DNA of 39,701 bases, taken from NCBI GenBank assembly GCA_005777235.1, contig SXND01000213.1, positions 1-39,701 of the forward strand. Reading direction: 5' to 3'. Below the pieces are notes generated by a model. The model was not told where the DNA came from, did no database searches, and was given only the letters and a program-made list of their open reading frames with translations. Shown piece by piece: positions 23,115 through 32,403 of the stretch. Each line of letters opens with the position of its first letter. Within the stretch, counting starts at the first letter, position 1. Position numbers and translations under genes: made by a program. This DNA is from Pseudomonadota bacterium (GTDB lineage: Bacteria; Tectomicrobia; Entotheonellia; Entotheonellales; Entotheonellaceae).

Positions 23115-25706
23115 TTAGCTGGGAGTGGCAGACGTCTGTGAGGACGACGGCAGCCAGCGGGTCAAGACGTTGTAGAGGCGCTCCATCGTAAAAGGTTTGC
23201 TGAGATAATCGTCCATCCCGGCCTGCAAGCACGCCTCGCGGTCGCTCACCGAGGCGTGAGCCGTGAGGGCGATAATCGGTAGGTGGGCGGCACCCGGTAG
23301 GGTCTGCGCACGGATGCTCTGTGTGGCGGTAACGCCGTCCATGATGGGCATCTGACAATCCATCAGGATGAGGTCGTAGGAGCGCTGGGCCAGGGCCGCG
23401 AGGGCGGCCTGTCCGTCAGCCACCACCGCAACCTGACACCCAAAGATTTCGAGGATGCTGGCGGTAATCTCCTGATTGACCAGATTGTCCTCCGCCAAAA
23501 GGATCGTCCCGTGCAGGAGGGCATAGCTGGGCACGGCGTCCAAGGGCGCCTCCGGTGCTGGTGGCGGTGTGCCAGGCCGGGAGACCGCCTGCAGACAGAT
23601 CGTACACCAGAACAGGGAACCCTGCCCCAGCGTACTCTCGACCCCGATTGTGCCGCCCATCATGTGGACCAGATACTGGGTAATGGCCAGGCCTAAACCC
23701 GTCCCACCATATTGCCGCGCGGTCGAACTATCGGCCTGTGCAAACGGCGCAAAAATCCGCGCTTGGGCCTCCGGGGCAATACCAATGCCGGTATCCTCGA
23801 CCTCCCAACGCAACACCACGGTGTCGGTGTCGTGGCTGACTAGGGTGACCCGGACGTCCACCGTGCCCTGCTCGGTGAACTTAATGGCGTTCCCCACAAG
23901 ATTCAGGAGCATTTGTTGCACGCGCAGCGGGTCGCCACACACACGGGCCGGTACGGTCTCTGCGACGGCAGCGGACAAGCGGAGCCCGCGGCTGTCGGCG
24001 CGTGTGGCCAGGAGTTCGACCACATCAGCCACGACTTGGTGCGGAGAAAAAATCGTGCGTTCTAACACCAGTTGTCCCGCCTCGATTTTCGACACATCCA
24101 AGAGGTCATCCAGCAGACTGAGTAACAGCATGCCCGAGCGATGTACTGTCGTGGCCAAGTGCTGTTGCCGAGCTGTCAGCTCCGTGCTGAAGAGCAGTTC
24201 GGCCATGCCGAGCACACCATTCATCGGCGTCCGCAACTCGTGGCTCATATGGGCCAGGAACTGCGACTTGGCCTGGTTGGCCGCTTCGGCGGCCTCTTTG
24301 GCCTGACGGAGGTCGCTCTCGGTCCGCAGGCGCTCGGTGATATCGCGTGCAATCGCGGTGTAGACCTTTCTCGTCCCGAGTGTGACTTGCGACAGGGTCG
24401 TTTCCATAGGAAATTCCTCCCCGGTGGCGCGCCGCGCGTGTACCACCCCGAGGGGATTCATCCACCGTGCGGGCGACTCGCTCTGGCCAAAGGTGGCAAC
24501 GAACTCGGCATGCTCAGCGTGGAAACGCTCCGGCAGCAGCAGGGTCACGGGCTGGCCGAGGACGGTTGCCGCGGCATAGCCAAACATCTGCTCCGCTGCG
24601 GTGTTGAACAGGATGATACGCTGGGCGGCATCGACGGAAATGATCGCATCCAGGGCGGAACCCACGATACCCTCGAGGCGGGCCTGGACCTCCTGGCGCT
24701 GCTGCTCGGTCTGCGCCTGTATGGTATCCCAGGCCCGCTGGCGCCGCCGGGTAACGGCATGCACGGTCAAACCCCCGACACAGAGACAACCCAGCAAGAG
24801 GAAGGGAATCTGCACCCGGTGCCACCATTGCTGGCGCACATACATCTGTGGTACCGTGGCGAAAAACGTCAGCGGATAGTGCGCCAGACGCCGAAACAGA
24901 AACCATTGGGCCTGGGGATCGGCGGTGCCATGGCCCTCCACCACCCCGGCCTGTGGGAAGTGCTGCTGTTGCAGGTGCTGTACTAAGGAGCCGCGCCGTG
25001 GCGTGTTATACACCGTCGGTAGGTCAACGTGCGCGGGCAGTGGATGGCGCGCAATGAGATAGCCATCGTCGCGGAGCAAGCCCAGCGCCACCCCGGTAGG
25101 CAGTGGCGCATCCCGCCAAAACTGCTGGGGTCGACTCAGGGGCAGCGTGGCGTTCACCGTGAAGAGCAGGCTACCGCCGGCATCGCGCATCCCAAAACGC
25201 AGTGGGACAAGCCATTGCTGCACCACCGGACCAAAGAGGGGCCGTGCGATATTCATCGTTTGCCCCTGTTCGAGTTCCAGGCGCGATTGCTGGAACGAGG
25301 GGTTTGCCCCCATGGACGGCAACGGTACGCCGGGCGGCGCCTCGGTATTGAGCAGGATTTGCCCATCCGACGCGCGCGTCAGACTGACATTGAGCAGATC
25401 GGGGTGTCGCTGCCGGAAACGCACCATGAGGGCGTGCAGGTGTTCCAGAGGGAGTAACTGTCCCTCCGTCTCCCATAGCCTCTCGGCGAGTTCCGCCAGG
25501 GCTCCTTCCAGGTGTTGGAAGTAGGTATCCAGGGAGTGTTGCCCCATGGCCACCAGCGCAGTCGTCTGGTACAGTTGGCGCTCCTGTTCGTCGTGCCACG
25601 TTTGCCAGCCCATGAGTACGGCATACATGAGGCAGAGCAGGCTCAGCAGGAGACTGCCGCGTTTGAGGTATGAGAGACTCTTGTGGGGATCCATGAGGTC
25701 GGGCAT
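23115..25706 (-). CDS. Hybrid sensor histidine kinase with PAS and receiver domains
   Basis: The 863-residue form starts at ATG 25706 with AGGAG about ten bases upstream; the frame is open to 25874. Two spans (about 17-34 and 291-311) enclose an extracytoplasmic sensor domain of about 255 residues, probably Cache-like. Then come a PAS domain (about 337-455), a dimerisation/phosphoacceptor domain with His489 in FLAHMSHELRTPMNGVLG, an ATPase domain (N box NLVGNAIKFTEQG, G boxes DTGIGI and GTGLGLAI) and a receiver with Asp783 in LILMDCQMPIMDG. It phosphorylates its own receiver. No response regulator, output gene or Hpt protein is adjacent, so the final target is unknown. Confidence 0.92.
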   Translation of the reverse strand: MPDLMDPHKSLSYLKRGSLLLSLLCLMYAVLMGWQTWHDEQERQLYQTTALVAMGQHSLDTYFQHLEGALAELAERLWETEGQLLPLEHLHALMVRFRQRHPDLLNVSLTRASDGQILLNTEAPPGVPLPSMGANPSFQQSRLELEQGQTMNIARPLFGPVVQQWLVPLRFGMRDAGGSLLFTVNATLPLSRPQQFWRDAPLPTGVALGLLRDDGYLIARHPLPAHVDLPTVYNTPRRGSLVQHLQQQHFPQAGVVEGHGTADPQAQWFLFRRLAHYPLTFFATVPQMYVRQQWWHRVQIPFLLLGCLCVGGLTVHAVTRRRQRAWDTIQAQTEQQRQEVQARLEGIVGSALDAIISVDAAQRIILFNTAAEQMFGYAAATVLGQPVTLLLPERFHAEHAEFVATFGQSESPARWMNPLGVVHARRATGEEFPMETTLSQVTLGTRKVYTAIARDITERLRTESDLRQAKEAAEAANQAKSQFLAHMSHELRTPMNGVLGMAELLFSTELTARQQHLATTVHRSGMLLLSLLDDLLDVSKIEAGQLVLERTIFSPHQVVADVVELLATRADSRGLRLSAAVAETVPARVCGDPLRVQQMLLNLVGNAIKFTEQGTVDVRVTLVSHDTDTVVLRWEVEDTGIGIAPEAQARIFAPFAQADSSTARQYGGTGLGLAITQYLVHMMGGTIGVESTLGQGSLFWCTICLQAVSRPGTPPPAPEAPLDAVPSYALLHGTILLAEDNLVNQEITASILEIFGCQVAVVADGQAALAALAQRSYDLILMDCQMPIMDGVTATQSIRAQTLPGAAHLPIIALTAHASVSDREACLQAGMDDYLSKPFTMERLYNVLTRWLPSSSQTSATPS

Positions 25707-25753
25707 CGTGCGTGTACTCCTGTGTCGCACAGACATGGGGTGCTGTGAGGTGC

Positions 25754-25945
25754 CTAGTATGGCCCTGAGAGACCAAGGGAAACAGGGGAACCTCGGCCCA
25801 CCTCGCTCTCTACGCTGAGGTGGTATCGGTTCACACGCGCCAATATCGGCGTGCCCATACACACTAGCATGCATAACATACTAGCAATGAGCAGGACAAG
25901 GCAGGCCGAGGCGCTGAGACGGAAACCCCATGTGCCGAAAGCCAT
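25754..25945 (-). CDS. Possible small membrane protein of 63 residues
   Basis: This short frame lies between lptG and the kinase gene, on the same strand. Its ATG at 25945 is preceded by GGAGAG at six bases, a good ribosome site. Residues about 10-35 (LSASACLVLLIASMLCMLVC) form one probable membrane span, followed by a short polar tail. I recognise no family. It starts 36 bases after the lptG stop and ends 47 bases before the kinase start, which suits an operon member. Chance openness of the frame cannot be excluded. Confidence 0.4.
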   Translation of the reverse strand: MAFGTWGFRLSASACLVLLIASMLCMLVCMGTPILARVNRYHLSVESEVGRGSPVSLGLSGPY

Positions 25946-25981
25946 CGTGGACTCTCCATGCAGGCAGCATGCTCATGGTCG

Positions 25982-27073
25982 CTAGCGCAACCGCGCCGCC
26001 AGATACGCCCCGCCCCCCCCGAACAGACCGTTGGCCGTCCACGCCGCCACGACCGGCGGTAAGCGCCCATTGTGCCCCAGGGCCAGAATCAGATTGTGCA
26101 GGATCACATAGGTAAAGCCGCATAAGAGCGTCAAACTCAAGGCCAGCGTCGTCCCCCCGTTGCGGTTCATGTGCAGCGCGAGGGGCATGCCAAAGCCCGC
26201 CATAATGATACACAGGGCGGCATAGGCCAGCTTCCCGTGGAATTCGACGAGGTACTTGAGCGCCGCGCTGTGCGGGGGTTGGGCGGCGTGGGCGTACGCG
26301 AGGGTCTCACTCAAGGTCAACTCTTCTGGTTCTTTCGGCACAGCGCTCAGGGTCTCAAGCGGCTCGGGAAAAGCGGCACGTAGGGTGGCAAAGCGTTGCG
26401 GGGGACCGGCAAAGAGCCCCTCGGCTGTAAACCGGCGCTGTATCCCATCCAGGAGTAACCAGCCCTGGGCATCATAGCGCGCCTCCGTGGCATCATAGCG
26501 CTGCCGGATGATACCACGGGTGTCAAGTTCGTAAATCGTCACACCCAGCAGCCGTTGTTCGAGAGGCACGCTGCTCTGGGCACTCCAGAGACGTTCCGGG
26601 CTGCGATACCAGATATGGCCCTTCTTAAAGAGCCCCAGACGTGGTTCCACTTTGACCCGCTGGATGCGCGTCCGCCAGAGAAGGTTGGCCCGCTGATTGG
26701 TGTAGGGCAGCACATATTCCTGGGACAGCAGCAACAGGGCACAGATCAGCCCACCCAGGAGGCACAGCGGACGGGTCAGACGCCACGGTGACACGCCGTG
26801 CGCTCGCAGTGCAACGGTCTCCTGATGTCTGTTGAGCGTGCTAAAGGTCAACACCGAGGCCAGCAGGCACGCCGCGGGCACCATCTGATACAGCATCCAT
26901 GGGAGCTTGAGGGCGAGATACTGCACGGCATCCATCCACCAGACCTGGCGTCCAACAAAGGTGTCGATGCGGTCGAAGAGTTCGACGAGCAGCAGCAAGG
27001 CGGCACACCCAGCCAAACCCGCGCCGAAATAGCCGAGAAAGTAGCGACACATATACCAACTGATGAGTCGCAT
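25982..27073 (-). CDS. lptG: LPS export permease, LptF/LptG family
   Basis: The 363-residue protein has the six-span LptF/LptG layout. N-terminal spans include FGAGLAGCAALLLLVELFDR and the conserved ETVALRAHGVSPWRLTRPL loop. A periplasmic beta-jellyroll region fills the middle (about 130-255), and C-terminal spans include GKLAYAALCIIMAGFGMPLAL. LptF and LptG form the transmembrane part of the LptB2FG transporter that extracts lipopolysaccharide from the inner membrane. LptG is the better fit given the opening LISWYMCRYFLGYF. I chose ATG 27073 (GAGGGAG upstream), 16 bases after the msbA-like gene. Confidence 0.87.
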   Translation of the reverse strand: MRLISWYMCRYFLGYFGAGLAGCAALLLLVELFDRIDTFVGRQVWWMDAVQYLALKLPWMLYQMVPAACLLASVLTFSTLNRHQETVALRAHGVSPWRLTRPLCLLGGLICALLLLSQEYVLPYTNQRANLLWRTRIQRVKVEPRLGLFKKGHIWYRSPERLWSAQSSVPLEQRLLGVTIYELDTRGIIRQRYDATEARYDAQGWLLLDGIQRRFTAEGLFAGPPQRFATLRAAFPEPLETLSAVPKEPEELTLSETLAYAHAAQPPHSAALKYLVEFHGKLAYAALCIIMAGFGMPLALHMNRNGGTTLALSLTLLCGFTYVILHNLILALGHNGRLPPVVAAWTANGLFGGGGAYLAARLR

Positions 27074-27089
27074 GGTCTGGCCCACTCCC

Positions 27090-28820
27090 TCATTCTTGGC
27101 TTTTGAATTGCAGCGCGTAGAGTTGCCGATAATACCCCGCGTGCGCCAGTAACTCGTCGTGCGTGCCCCGTTCGACAATGGTCCCGGCGTGCAGCACCAC
27201 AATGGTGCTGGCATGGCGCACGGTTGACAGGCGATGCGCAATGACCAACGTGGTGCGATCCTTCATCAGGTTGGCCAGCGCATACTGTACGACGTGTTCC
27301 GCCGCGCTATCTAACGCCGAGGTGGCTTCATCGAGGATGAGAATTGGGGCGTTACGTAAGAAGGCCCGCGCGATGGCGATACGCTGCTTCTCACCGCCCG
27401 AGAGCCGCACACCGCGTTCGCCAATCACCGTGTCGTAGCCCTGCGGGAGCTGCATGATGAACTCATGCGCATAGGCCGCCTGGGCTGCGGCTTGCACCTG
27501 GGCATCGCTAGCCTGCAGATGGCCATAGCGGATGTTTTGCCACAGCGTTTCATCAAACAGCACCACATCCTGCGACACCACGGCGATCTGCGCCCGCAGC
27601 GAGGCCAGGGTCACCTGCTGGATATCCACCCCGTCTAGGCGGATCACGCCGCCACTCGGAGCATACAAGCGGGGGATGAGATGCACCAGCGAGGTTTTCC
27701 CGGCGCCACTCGCCCCCACCAGGGCCACCACTTCGCCCGCCGGCACGGTGAGGTCAATGTCGTGCAGCACCAGCGGCCCATCCGCCTGGTAGCGCAGCGA
27801 CACCTGCTGAAAGGTGAGGGTGTGTTGGATGGGCGGCAAGGCTGGCTTGGCCGTCTCGTCGGTCCATTCGCTCGGCCTGTCCAACACGCTAAAGGTGCGC
27901 TCCGCCGCGGCCAGGGAGCCCTGGATGACATTGTTGAGGCGGCTGAATTTGCGGATGGGCTCATAGAGCATCAAGATGGCGGTGAGGAACGAAAAAAAGG
28001 TGCCGGGCGTGGTGTGCCCAGCAATGACCTGGTGCCCACCATACCACACCACTGTGGCCACGCCCACGGCGCCCAGGCATTCCATCACCGGCGCGCTCAG
28101 TTCGTCGGCCCGTGCTGCTTGCATGATGACGTCGTAATACGCGGCATTGCGACGCTGAAAGCGGGCGTGCTCGTAGGCTTCGCGCCCAAAGCTTTTGACG
28201 ACGGGGAGGCTGCTAAACACCTCGGCGAGGAGCGCGCTCAAGCGTTCGAGCTGTTCCTGGGCGCGGCGGTTATACACCCGCAAACGGCGTCCGACGTACA
28301 CCAGCAGCACACTCGCCAGCGGCAGCACCAAGACGGCATACGTCGCCAGGCGCCAATCCCGGTAAAAAGCCACCCCAACGAGACCAATCAGGGTGAGTCC
28401 CTGCCGGATAATGTCATTTACCGCCGTGGTAACGGCCCGTTCGATGAGCGCAATATCATTGATGATGCGCGACATCCAGGTGCCGGTGTGGTGCTGCTGC
28501 AGATACCCCAGCGGCAGCGCCTGCACGTGGCGAAAGACCTGGTCGCGCAGGTCGCGAATGATGCTCTGGCCGATGGTGCGCATGGGATAGGCATGACCGA
28601 AGGAGAGCAGGCCGCGCACCAGGTAGAGCAGCACGATCAAGCCGGGGAACCACAGGAGCCTGGCGGTATCACGGGCGACAAAGATCTGATCGAGCAGCGG
28701 CTTGACCAGGAGGGCCACGAGCGCGGTGGTCCCGGACAGCAGGATGCCGCAGAGCACCGACCACACCATGCGGGTGCGATAGGGCTGCACGTAGCGGAAA
28801 AGGCGACGATACGTTTCCAT
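27090..28820 (-). CDS. msbA: MsbA-like lipid A ABC exporter
   Basis: The 576-residue half-transporter has six spans in the first 300 residues, then an ATPase domain. The ATPase has Walker A GASGAGKT (369-376), Q-loop VVSQDVVLFDETLW, signature LSGGEKQR (473-480), Walker B ILILDEATSALD (493-504) and the switch His in IAHRLSTVRHA. MsbA flips lipid A-core across the inner membrane. The neighbours lptG, a core-type glycosyltransferase and gmhA support that substrate over general drug export. It starts 9 bases after the glycosyltransferase stop. Confidence 0.88.
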   Translation of the reverse strand: METYRRLFRYVQPYRTRMVWSVLCGILLSGTTALVALLVKPLLDQIFVARDTARLLWFPGLIVLLYLVRGLLSFGHAYPMRTIGQSIIRDLRDQVFRHVQALPLGYLQQHHTGTWMSRIINDIALIERAVTTAVNDIIRQGLTLIGLVGVAFYRDWRLATYAVLVLPLASVLLVYVGRRLRVYNRRAQEQLERLSALLAEVFSSLPVVKSFGREAYEHARFQRRNAAYYDVIMQAARADELSAPVMECLGAVGVATVVWYGGHQVIAGHTTPGTFFSFLTAILMLYEPIRKFSRLNNVIQGSLAAAERTFSVLDRPSEWTDETAKPALPPIQHTLTFQQVSLRYQADGPLVLHDIDLTVPAGEVVALVGASGAGKTSLVHLIPRLYAPSGGVIRLDGVDIQQVTLASLRAQIAVVSQDVVLFDETLWQNIRYGHLQASDAQVQAAAQAAYAHEFIMQLPQGYDTVIGERGVRLSGGEKQRIAIARAFLRNAPILILDEATSALDSAAEHVVQYALANLMKDRTTLVIAHRLSTVRHASTIVVLHAGTIVERGTHDELLAHAGYYRQLYALQFKSQE

Positions 28821-28829
28821 GCGGACGGC

Positions 28830-29609
28830 TTACTCCTCAGGTGGTGGCTGGCCCCCGTGTTGGCGTTCCCAGAGTTTGGCATACTTCATGAATACATAAA
28901 AGGCGGCAATCACGGCGATGATCAGCCCACGCAGGCCATCACGCCAGCCGCCTTTGAGGAGGAACATCCGATAGAAGCGCCCGAGCGCATGGCCCAGCAG
29001 CGTCCATCCGCCCACCCGCGCCGCGCCACGGGTGTGCAGGGTATCGGCCATGACCGTGGTGTACGTGTTGAGCTTCGTCAGGTGGTGCGCCATGTCCGTA
29101 TAGCTCCGATGACCGATTTCCACCTCCAGATGTGCGACACGGCCGTGCACGCGCACGCCCTCGTGCAGGGCGTCGCCACACCACTGACCGCGCTGGTGGT
29201 CAAAGAGACGCAGTTTGTATTCTGGCCACCAGCCACCGTGATTGATCCACGCTCCCAGGTAATACGTATGGCGTTGCAGCGTGTAGCCCGCCACGTCCGG
29301 GGTCCGGGTGGCCAAGGCCTCCCGAATCCGCGCCTCGGCACCAGGGCGCAGCCACTCATCGGCATCGAGACAGAGCACCCAGCGGTGTAGGGCGTGACGC
29401 AGGGCCAGGTTTTTCTGCACCACATAGCCGAGAAAGGGCTGTACAAACACGCGGCAACCAGCAGCCTGGGCAATGGCCACCGTGCTGTCGGTGCTCTGGC
29501 TATCCACCACCACGATGTCCTCGGCAAAGGCCACAGACGCCAAGCAGCGCGGCAGGTTCGCGGCCTCGTTGTAAGTGATAATACACACACTCAACGGGGT
29601 GGAGGGCAC
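28830..29609 (-). CDS. Family 2 glycosyltransferase, WaaE/KdtX-like
   Basis: The 259-residue enzyme has a GT-A fold. It opens with LSVCIITYNEAANLPRCL and has VVVDSQSTDSTVAIA, VQKNLALRHA and the metal-binding LDADEWL (Asp82, Asp84). The WWPEYKLRLFDH and DALHEGVRV segments and the hydrophobic end (RGLIIAVIAAFYVFMKYAKL) match the WaaE/KdtX group, which adds a glucose to the LPS inner core. It belongs to the lptG-msbA-gmhA block, consistent with LPS core synthesis. The donor sugar and acceptor cannot be fixed from sequence. Confidence 0.85.
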   Translation of the reverse strand: MPSTPLSVCIITYNEAANLPRCLASVAFAEDIVVVDSQSTDSTVAIAQAAGCRVFVQPFLGYVVQKNLALRHALHRWVLCLDADEWLRPGAEARIREALATRTPDVAGYTLQRHTYYLGAWINHGGWWPEYKLRLFDHQRGQWCGDALHEGVRVHGRVAHLEVEIGHRSYTDMAHHLTKLNTYTTVMADTLHTRGAARVGGWTLLGHALGRFYRMFLLKGGWRDGLRGLIIAVIAAFYVFMKYAKLWERQHGGQPPPEE

Positions 29610-29673
29610 GATCAGCCTTTCTCCTCTCGGGCGGTACTCAGCAGTATCGATGGAGCGAACCAGCCTATCGCCC

Positions 29674-30687
29674 CTACTCGGAGAAGCTTACAGGGGTGAG
29701 ATCCTCAACCGCGGCGGCTCCGGTGGGTGGAGGCACGGCGGCAAACGCCTCGACCAGCAGGGCATAGAGCAGAGGGAGCATAATTTCATGGTGTCCCGTC
29801 AGCGCATAGCCGCGTCCGCCATCTTGCGTCGGACGCCGCACCACGTTGAACTCAGGACGATAGTGTTGCAGCATATCCAGATTCAGCGTCACAAAACGCT
29901 CCACGGGGTAGCCCACGTGGCGGCACAGCGTTAAGGCCTTGAGAAAGACTTCCGGCAACAAGACCGCCGACCCGATGTTCCAATAACAGCCCCCATCATG
30001 CAGGCCGCGCAGCAACAGTGTCAAGCGCTGGAAGTCAGTATACGTTGCCTGCCCGAGGAGCGCGGCGTTGGTGCTGGGGTGCATGTGGATGGTATCCGTG
30101 CCAATCGCCACGTGCACGGTCAGCGGCACGCCATAGGTATGCGCTGCGGCGAGCAGGCTGTAGGCTTTGTAGGGATACGTCCCCTCTGCCACGGCCTGCC
30201 CCAGGGCTGCGCCCAGACCCACCTGGGGGGCATCATAGGTCTCCAGCGCCGCATTGATGTAGCGCGGCGTCTCGTCCACCATGCCAAACATGCCACTGCC
30301 GAGGTGCTGCGCTACGTCTTCCGAGGTGGCGCCCACCAGCGCGACCTCGAAATCATGGATGGCTCCAGCGCCGTTGAGCACCAGACCACTGAGCCAGCCG
30401 CGCCGCATCATCTCGATGAGCAACGGCCCCAAACCACACTTGATGACGTGGGCCCCCAGGGCCAAGATAATGGCTCGCCCACGCTGGTGCGCCTGTACAA
30501 AGGCCTCGACAATAGCCGTGATGTCCTGGCCCTTGAGAATACGCGGGAACAGCGTCCGCAAGGGACTGTGCGGTTGCCAGTCTTGCACCTGGGCAAAGGC
30601 CGTGACATCGACCTTATGCGGGCGTTGGTGAATAGACACGGTGTGGACTTGCTGCAAGCGTTGCCGGTCGGCTGGACTGAGTGTCAT
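29674..30687 (-). CDS. Deoxyhypusine-synthase-like protein
   Basis: The 337-residue product resembles the deoxyhypusine synthase family: ALGAHVIKCGLGPLLIEMM, LNGAGAIHDFEVALVGATS, GSGMFGMVDET and GTDTIHMHPS. In archaea and eukaryotes this NAD enzyme moves aminobutyl from spermidine to a lysine of eIF5A. Bacteria lack eIF5A, and some family members are homospermidine synthases. The C-terminal part here (YRPEFNVVRRPT, GYALTGHHEIMLPLL) shows no counterpart of the catalytic lysine region. It stands 8 bases from gmhA in an LPS block, so a role in core sugar or polyamine decoration is possible. Function not assigned. Confidence 0.7.
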   Translation of the reverse strand: MTLSPADRQRLQQVHTVSIHQRPHKVDVTAFAQVQDWQPHSPLRTLFPRILKGQDITAIVEAFVQAHQRGRAIILALGAHVIKCGLGPLLIEMMRRGWLSGLVLNGAGAIHDFEVALVGATSEDVAQHLGSGMFGMVDETPRYINAALETYDAPQVGLGAALGQAVAEGTYPYKAYSLLAAAHTYGVPLTVHVAIGTDTIHMHPSTNAALLGQATYTDFQRLTLLLRGLHDGGCYWNIGSAVLLPEVFLKALTLCRHVGYPVERFVTLNLDMLQHYRPEFNVVRRPTQDGGRGYALTGHHEIMLPLLYALLVEAFAAVPPPTGAAAVEDLTPVSFSE

Positions 30688-30695
30688 ACGATTCC

Positions 30696-31271
30696 TTACA
30701 ATGGCCGTGCGAGCACACGCCGTTCCAGTGCCCCACAGATGATGTGCCCCACCGTGATGTGCACTTCCTGAATACGCTGCGTACTGTGCGACGGCACTAC
30801 CAGCGGGAGCTGCACCATGTCTTTGAGCGTACCACCGTCCCGCCCGAGCCAGGCCAGGGTGTGCAGAGCACCCCGGTGCGCCGCGTCGACGGCCTGGATG
30901 AGGTTGCGCGAATTCCCACTGGTGCTGATGACCAGCAGCACATCGCCCTCCCGACCCAGTCCAGCCACTTGGCGTGCAAAGATGGTCTCAAAACCGTGGT
31001 CATTCCCCGCCGCCGTGAGCAGCGAGGTATCTGTGGTCAGGGCGAGCGCCGGCAGCGGGGCTCGATCCACCTCCAGGCGCACCATACATTCGGTGGCGAG
31101 GTGTTGGGCATCCGCCGCACTGCCGCCATTGCCGCACAGGAGGAGCTTCCCACCCTGCTGCATGCTCGTCCAAATACACTCGATCATGGCCTGGATGACG
31201 GGGCCCTGCGTGGCAGCGACCTGGAGTTTGAGGGCGGCGCTGTCGCGTAATTCCTGTGTGATGTCATTCAT
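30696..31271 (-). CDS. gmhA: Phosphoheptose isomerase (sedoheptulose 7-phosphate isomerase)
   Basis: The 191-residue SIS-domain enzyme converts sedoheptulose 7-phosphate to glycero-manno-heptose 7-phosphate, the first step of LPS heptose synthesis. It has LLCGNGGSAADAQHLATE and the phosphate loop ISTSGNSRN. His57, Glu61, Gln168 and His176 have exactly the spacing of the zinc/active-site residues His61, Glu65, Gln172 and His180 of the E. coli enzyme. ATG 31271 is preferred because GGAGAG lies five bases upstream; the frame is open 12 bases further. It is first in the LPS block. Confidence 0.93.
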   Translation of the reverse strand: MNDITQELRDSAALKLQVAATQGPVIQAMIECIWTSMQQGGKLLLCGNGGSAADAQHLATECMVRLEVDRAPLPALALTTDTSLLTAAGNDHGFETIFARQVAGLGREGDVLLVISTSGNSRNLIQAVDAAHRGALHTLAWLGRDGGTLKDMVQLPLVVPSHSTQRIQEVHITVGHIICGALERRVLARPL

Positions 31272-31288
31272 GGGACTCTCCATAAACA

Positions 31289-31318
31289 GCAGGGAAGAGA
31301 GGAAGTGTGCTTCCCTGC
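31289..31318 (-). terminator. Hairpin terminator candidate after an LLM oxidoreductase gene
   Basis: GCAGGGAAG (31289-31297) and CTTCCCTGC (31310-31318) form a perfect 9-bp stem. On the minus strand it begins 26 bases after the oxidoreductase stop and is followed by TGTTTAT, a weak T-rich stretch. It would separate that gene from the LPS block starting with gmhA. Confidence 0.5.
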
Positions 31319-31343
31319 GTGTCCGCGTCAGCTCTACCCCAGC

Positions 31344-32300
31344 CTACCGCGCTCGCGGCATCACCCGCTCGGCAAAGCGCTCCAGCCGCGCCAGCGTCTG
31401 CTCCAAGGTATCACCCTGCATGTTGAGCAGCAGGTGGCGCACGCCCTGCGCCGCATAGCGCTTGATATCGTCCGCAATCTGTTGCGGCGTGCCGGTTAAG
31501 GTGCGGCGCTGGCCGTCGGCGAGCGTCAGGGCCTGCTCATCGGTGTACCAGTTGCTGCTATAGGCGAAATCCAGCGTGGACGGATCGCGCCCAGCTTCCT
31601 CGGCGCATTGTTTGACCCGCCCGGCATACTCGGCATACTCCTCTGGCGTACCGACCGGGTGGCGCGGGTTGCTACCAATGGGATACCAGACATCGGCCAA
31701 GCGTCCGGCGCGGCGCAGGGCTACGGGGCTCTCGCCGCCGGTCCAGATGGGCGGATGTGGCTTTTGGATGGGCTTGGGGGCAAAGGTCACATCAGCAAAT
31801 TGGCAATACACGCCTTGGAACGTGGGATGGTCGCTGGTCCACAATTCCTTGAAGGCGCGGATGTATTCATCACTCACCGCGCCGCGCTTGTCGTAATTTG
31901 GTGCGCCAAGGGCCTTAAATTCCTCGCGCATCCAGCCCACGCCGCAGCCGACAATGACGCGACCGTTGGAGAGCACGTCAATGGTCGCCAGCATCTTGGC
32001 GGTGAGCACCGGCGGGCGGTGCGGCACGACCATGACGGAGGTGAGCAGCTTGGCGGAGGAGGTGATGCCCGCCAAAAAACTCAGCAGGGAGAGCTGCTCC
32101 ATGCAGTCGCCGGATGGACTGCCCATGTAGGTGCCGCTCTCGTTATACGGGTACGTCGAGGCAATGGCGCGTGGGATAATCACGTGGTCGCTGACGCTGA
32201 GAATACCAAAGCCCAGTTCCTCGCCCTTCCGGGCCAGCGTGGCGAGATGCTGCGGGGTGGCCATCGGGCCACGGGTCGGGAGGCCAAAGCCGTATTTCAT
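31344..32300 (-). CDS. LLM class F420-dependent oxidoreductase
   Basis: The 318-residue protein starts MKYGFGLPTRGP, typical of the F420-dependent luciferase-like branch (TIGR03619 type). Other segments are GFGILSVSDHVIIP, LLTSVMVVPHRPPVLTAKML, DVLSNGRVIVGCGVGWMREEF, KPHPPIWTGGESPVALRRA and DVWYPIGSNP. The ending TGTPQQIADDIKRYAAQGVRHLLL is standard. AGGAG lies upstream of the ATG. It diverges from the haemoglobin gene across 103 bases that include a CATAAT box (32350-32355). Substrate unknown; F420 rather than FMN use is inferred from subfamily style. Confidence 0.88.
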   Translation of the reverse strand: MKYGFGLPTRGPMATPQHLATLARKGEELGFGILSVSDHVIIPRAIASTYPYNESGTYMGSPSGDCMEQLSLLSFLAGITSSAKLLTSVMVVPHRPPVLTAKMLATIDVLSNGRVIVGCGVGWMREEFKALGAPNYDKRGAVSDEYIRAFKELWTSDHPTFQGVYCQFADVTFAPKPIQKPHPPIWTGGESPVALRRAGRLADVWYPIGSNPRHPVGTPEEYAEYAGRVKQCAEEAGRDPSTLDFAYSSNWYTDEQALTLADGQRRTLTGTPQQIADDIKRYAAQGVRHLLLNMQGDTLEQTLARLERFAERVMPRAR

Positions 32301-32403
32301 GCGTGCTGCTCCTTGATGGATGAAGGTGCCGGTGGCCTGCAGCGTGTGGCATAATCACGCGCAGTCCATCGCTGCGACGACTCAACAACAATGGGAGGTA
32401 CGG

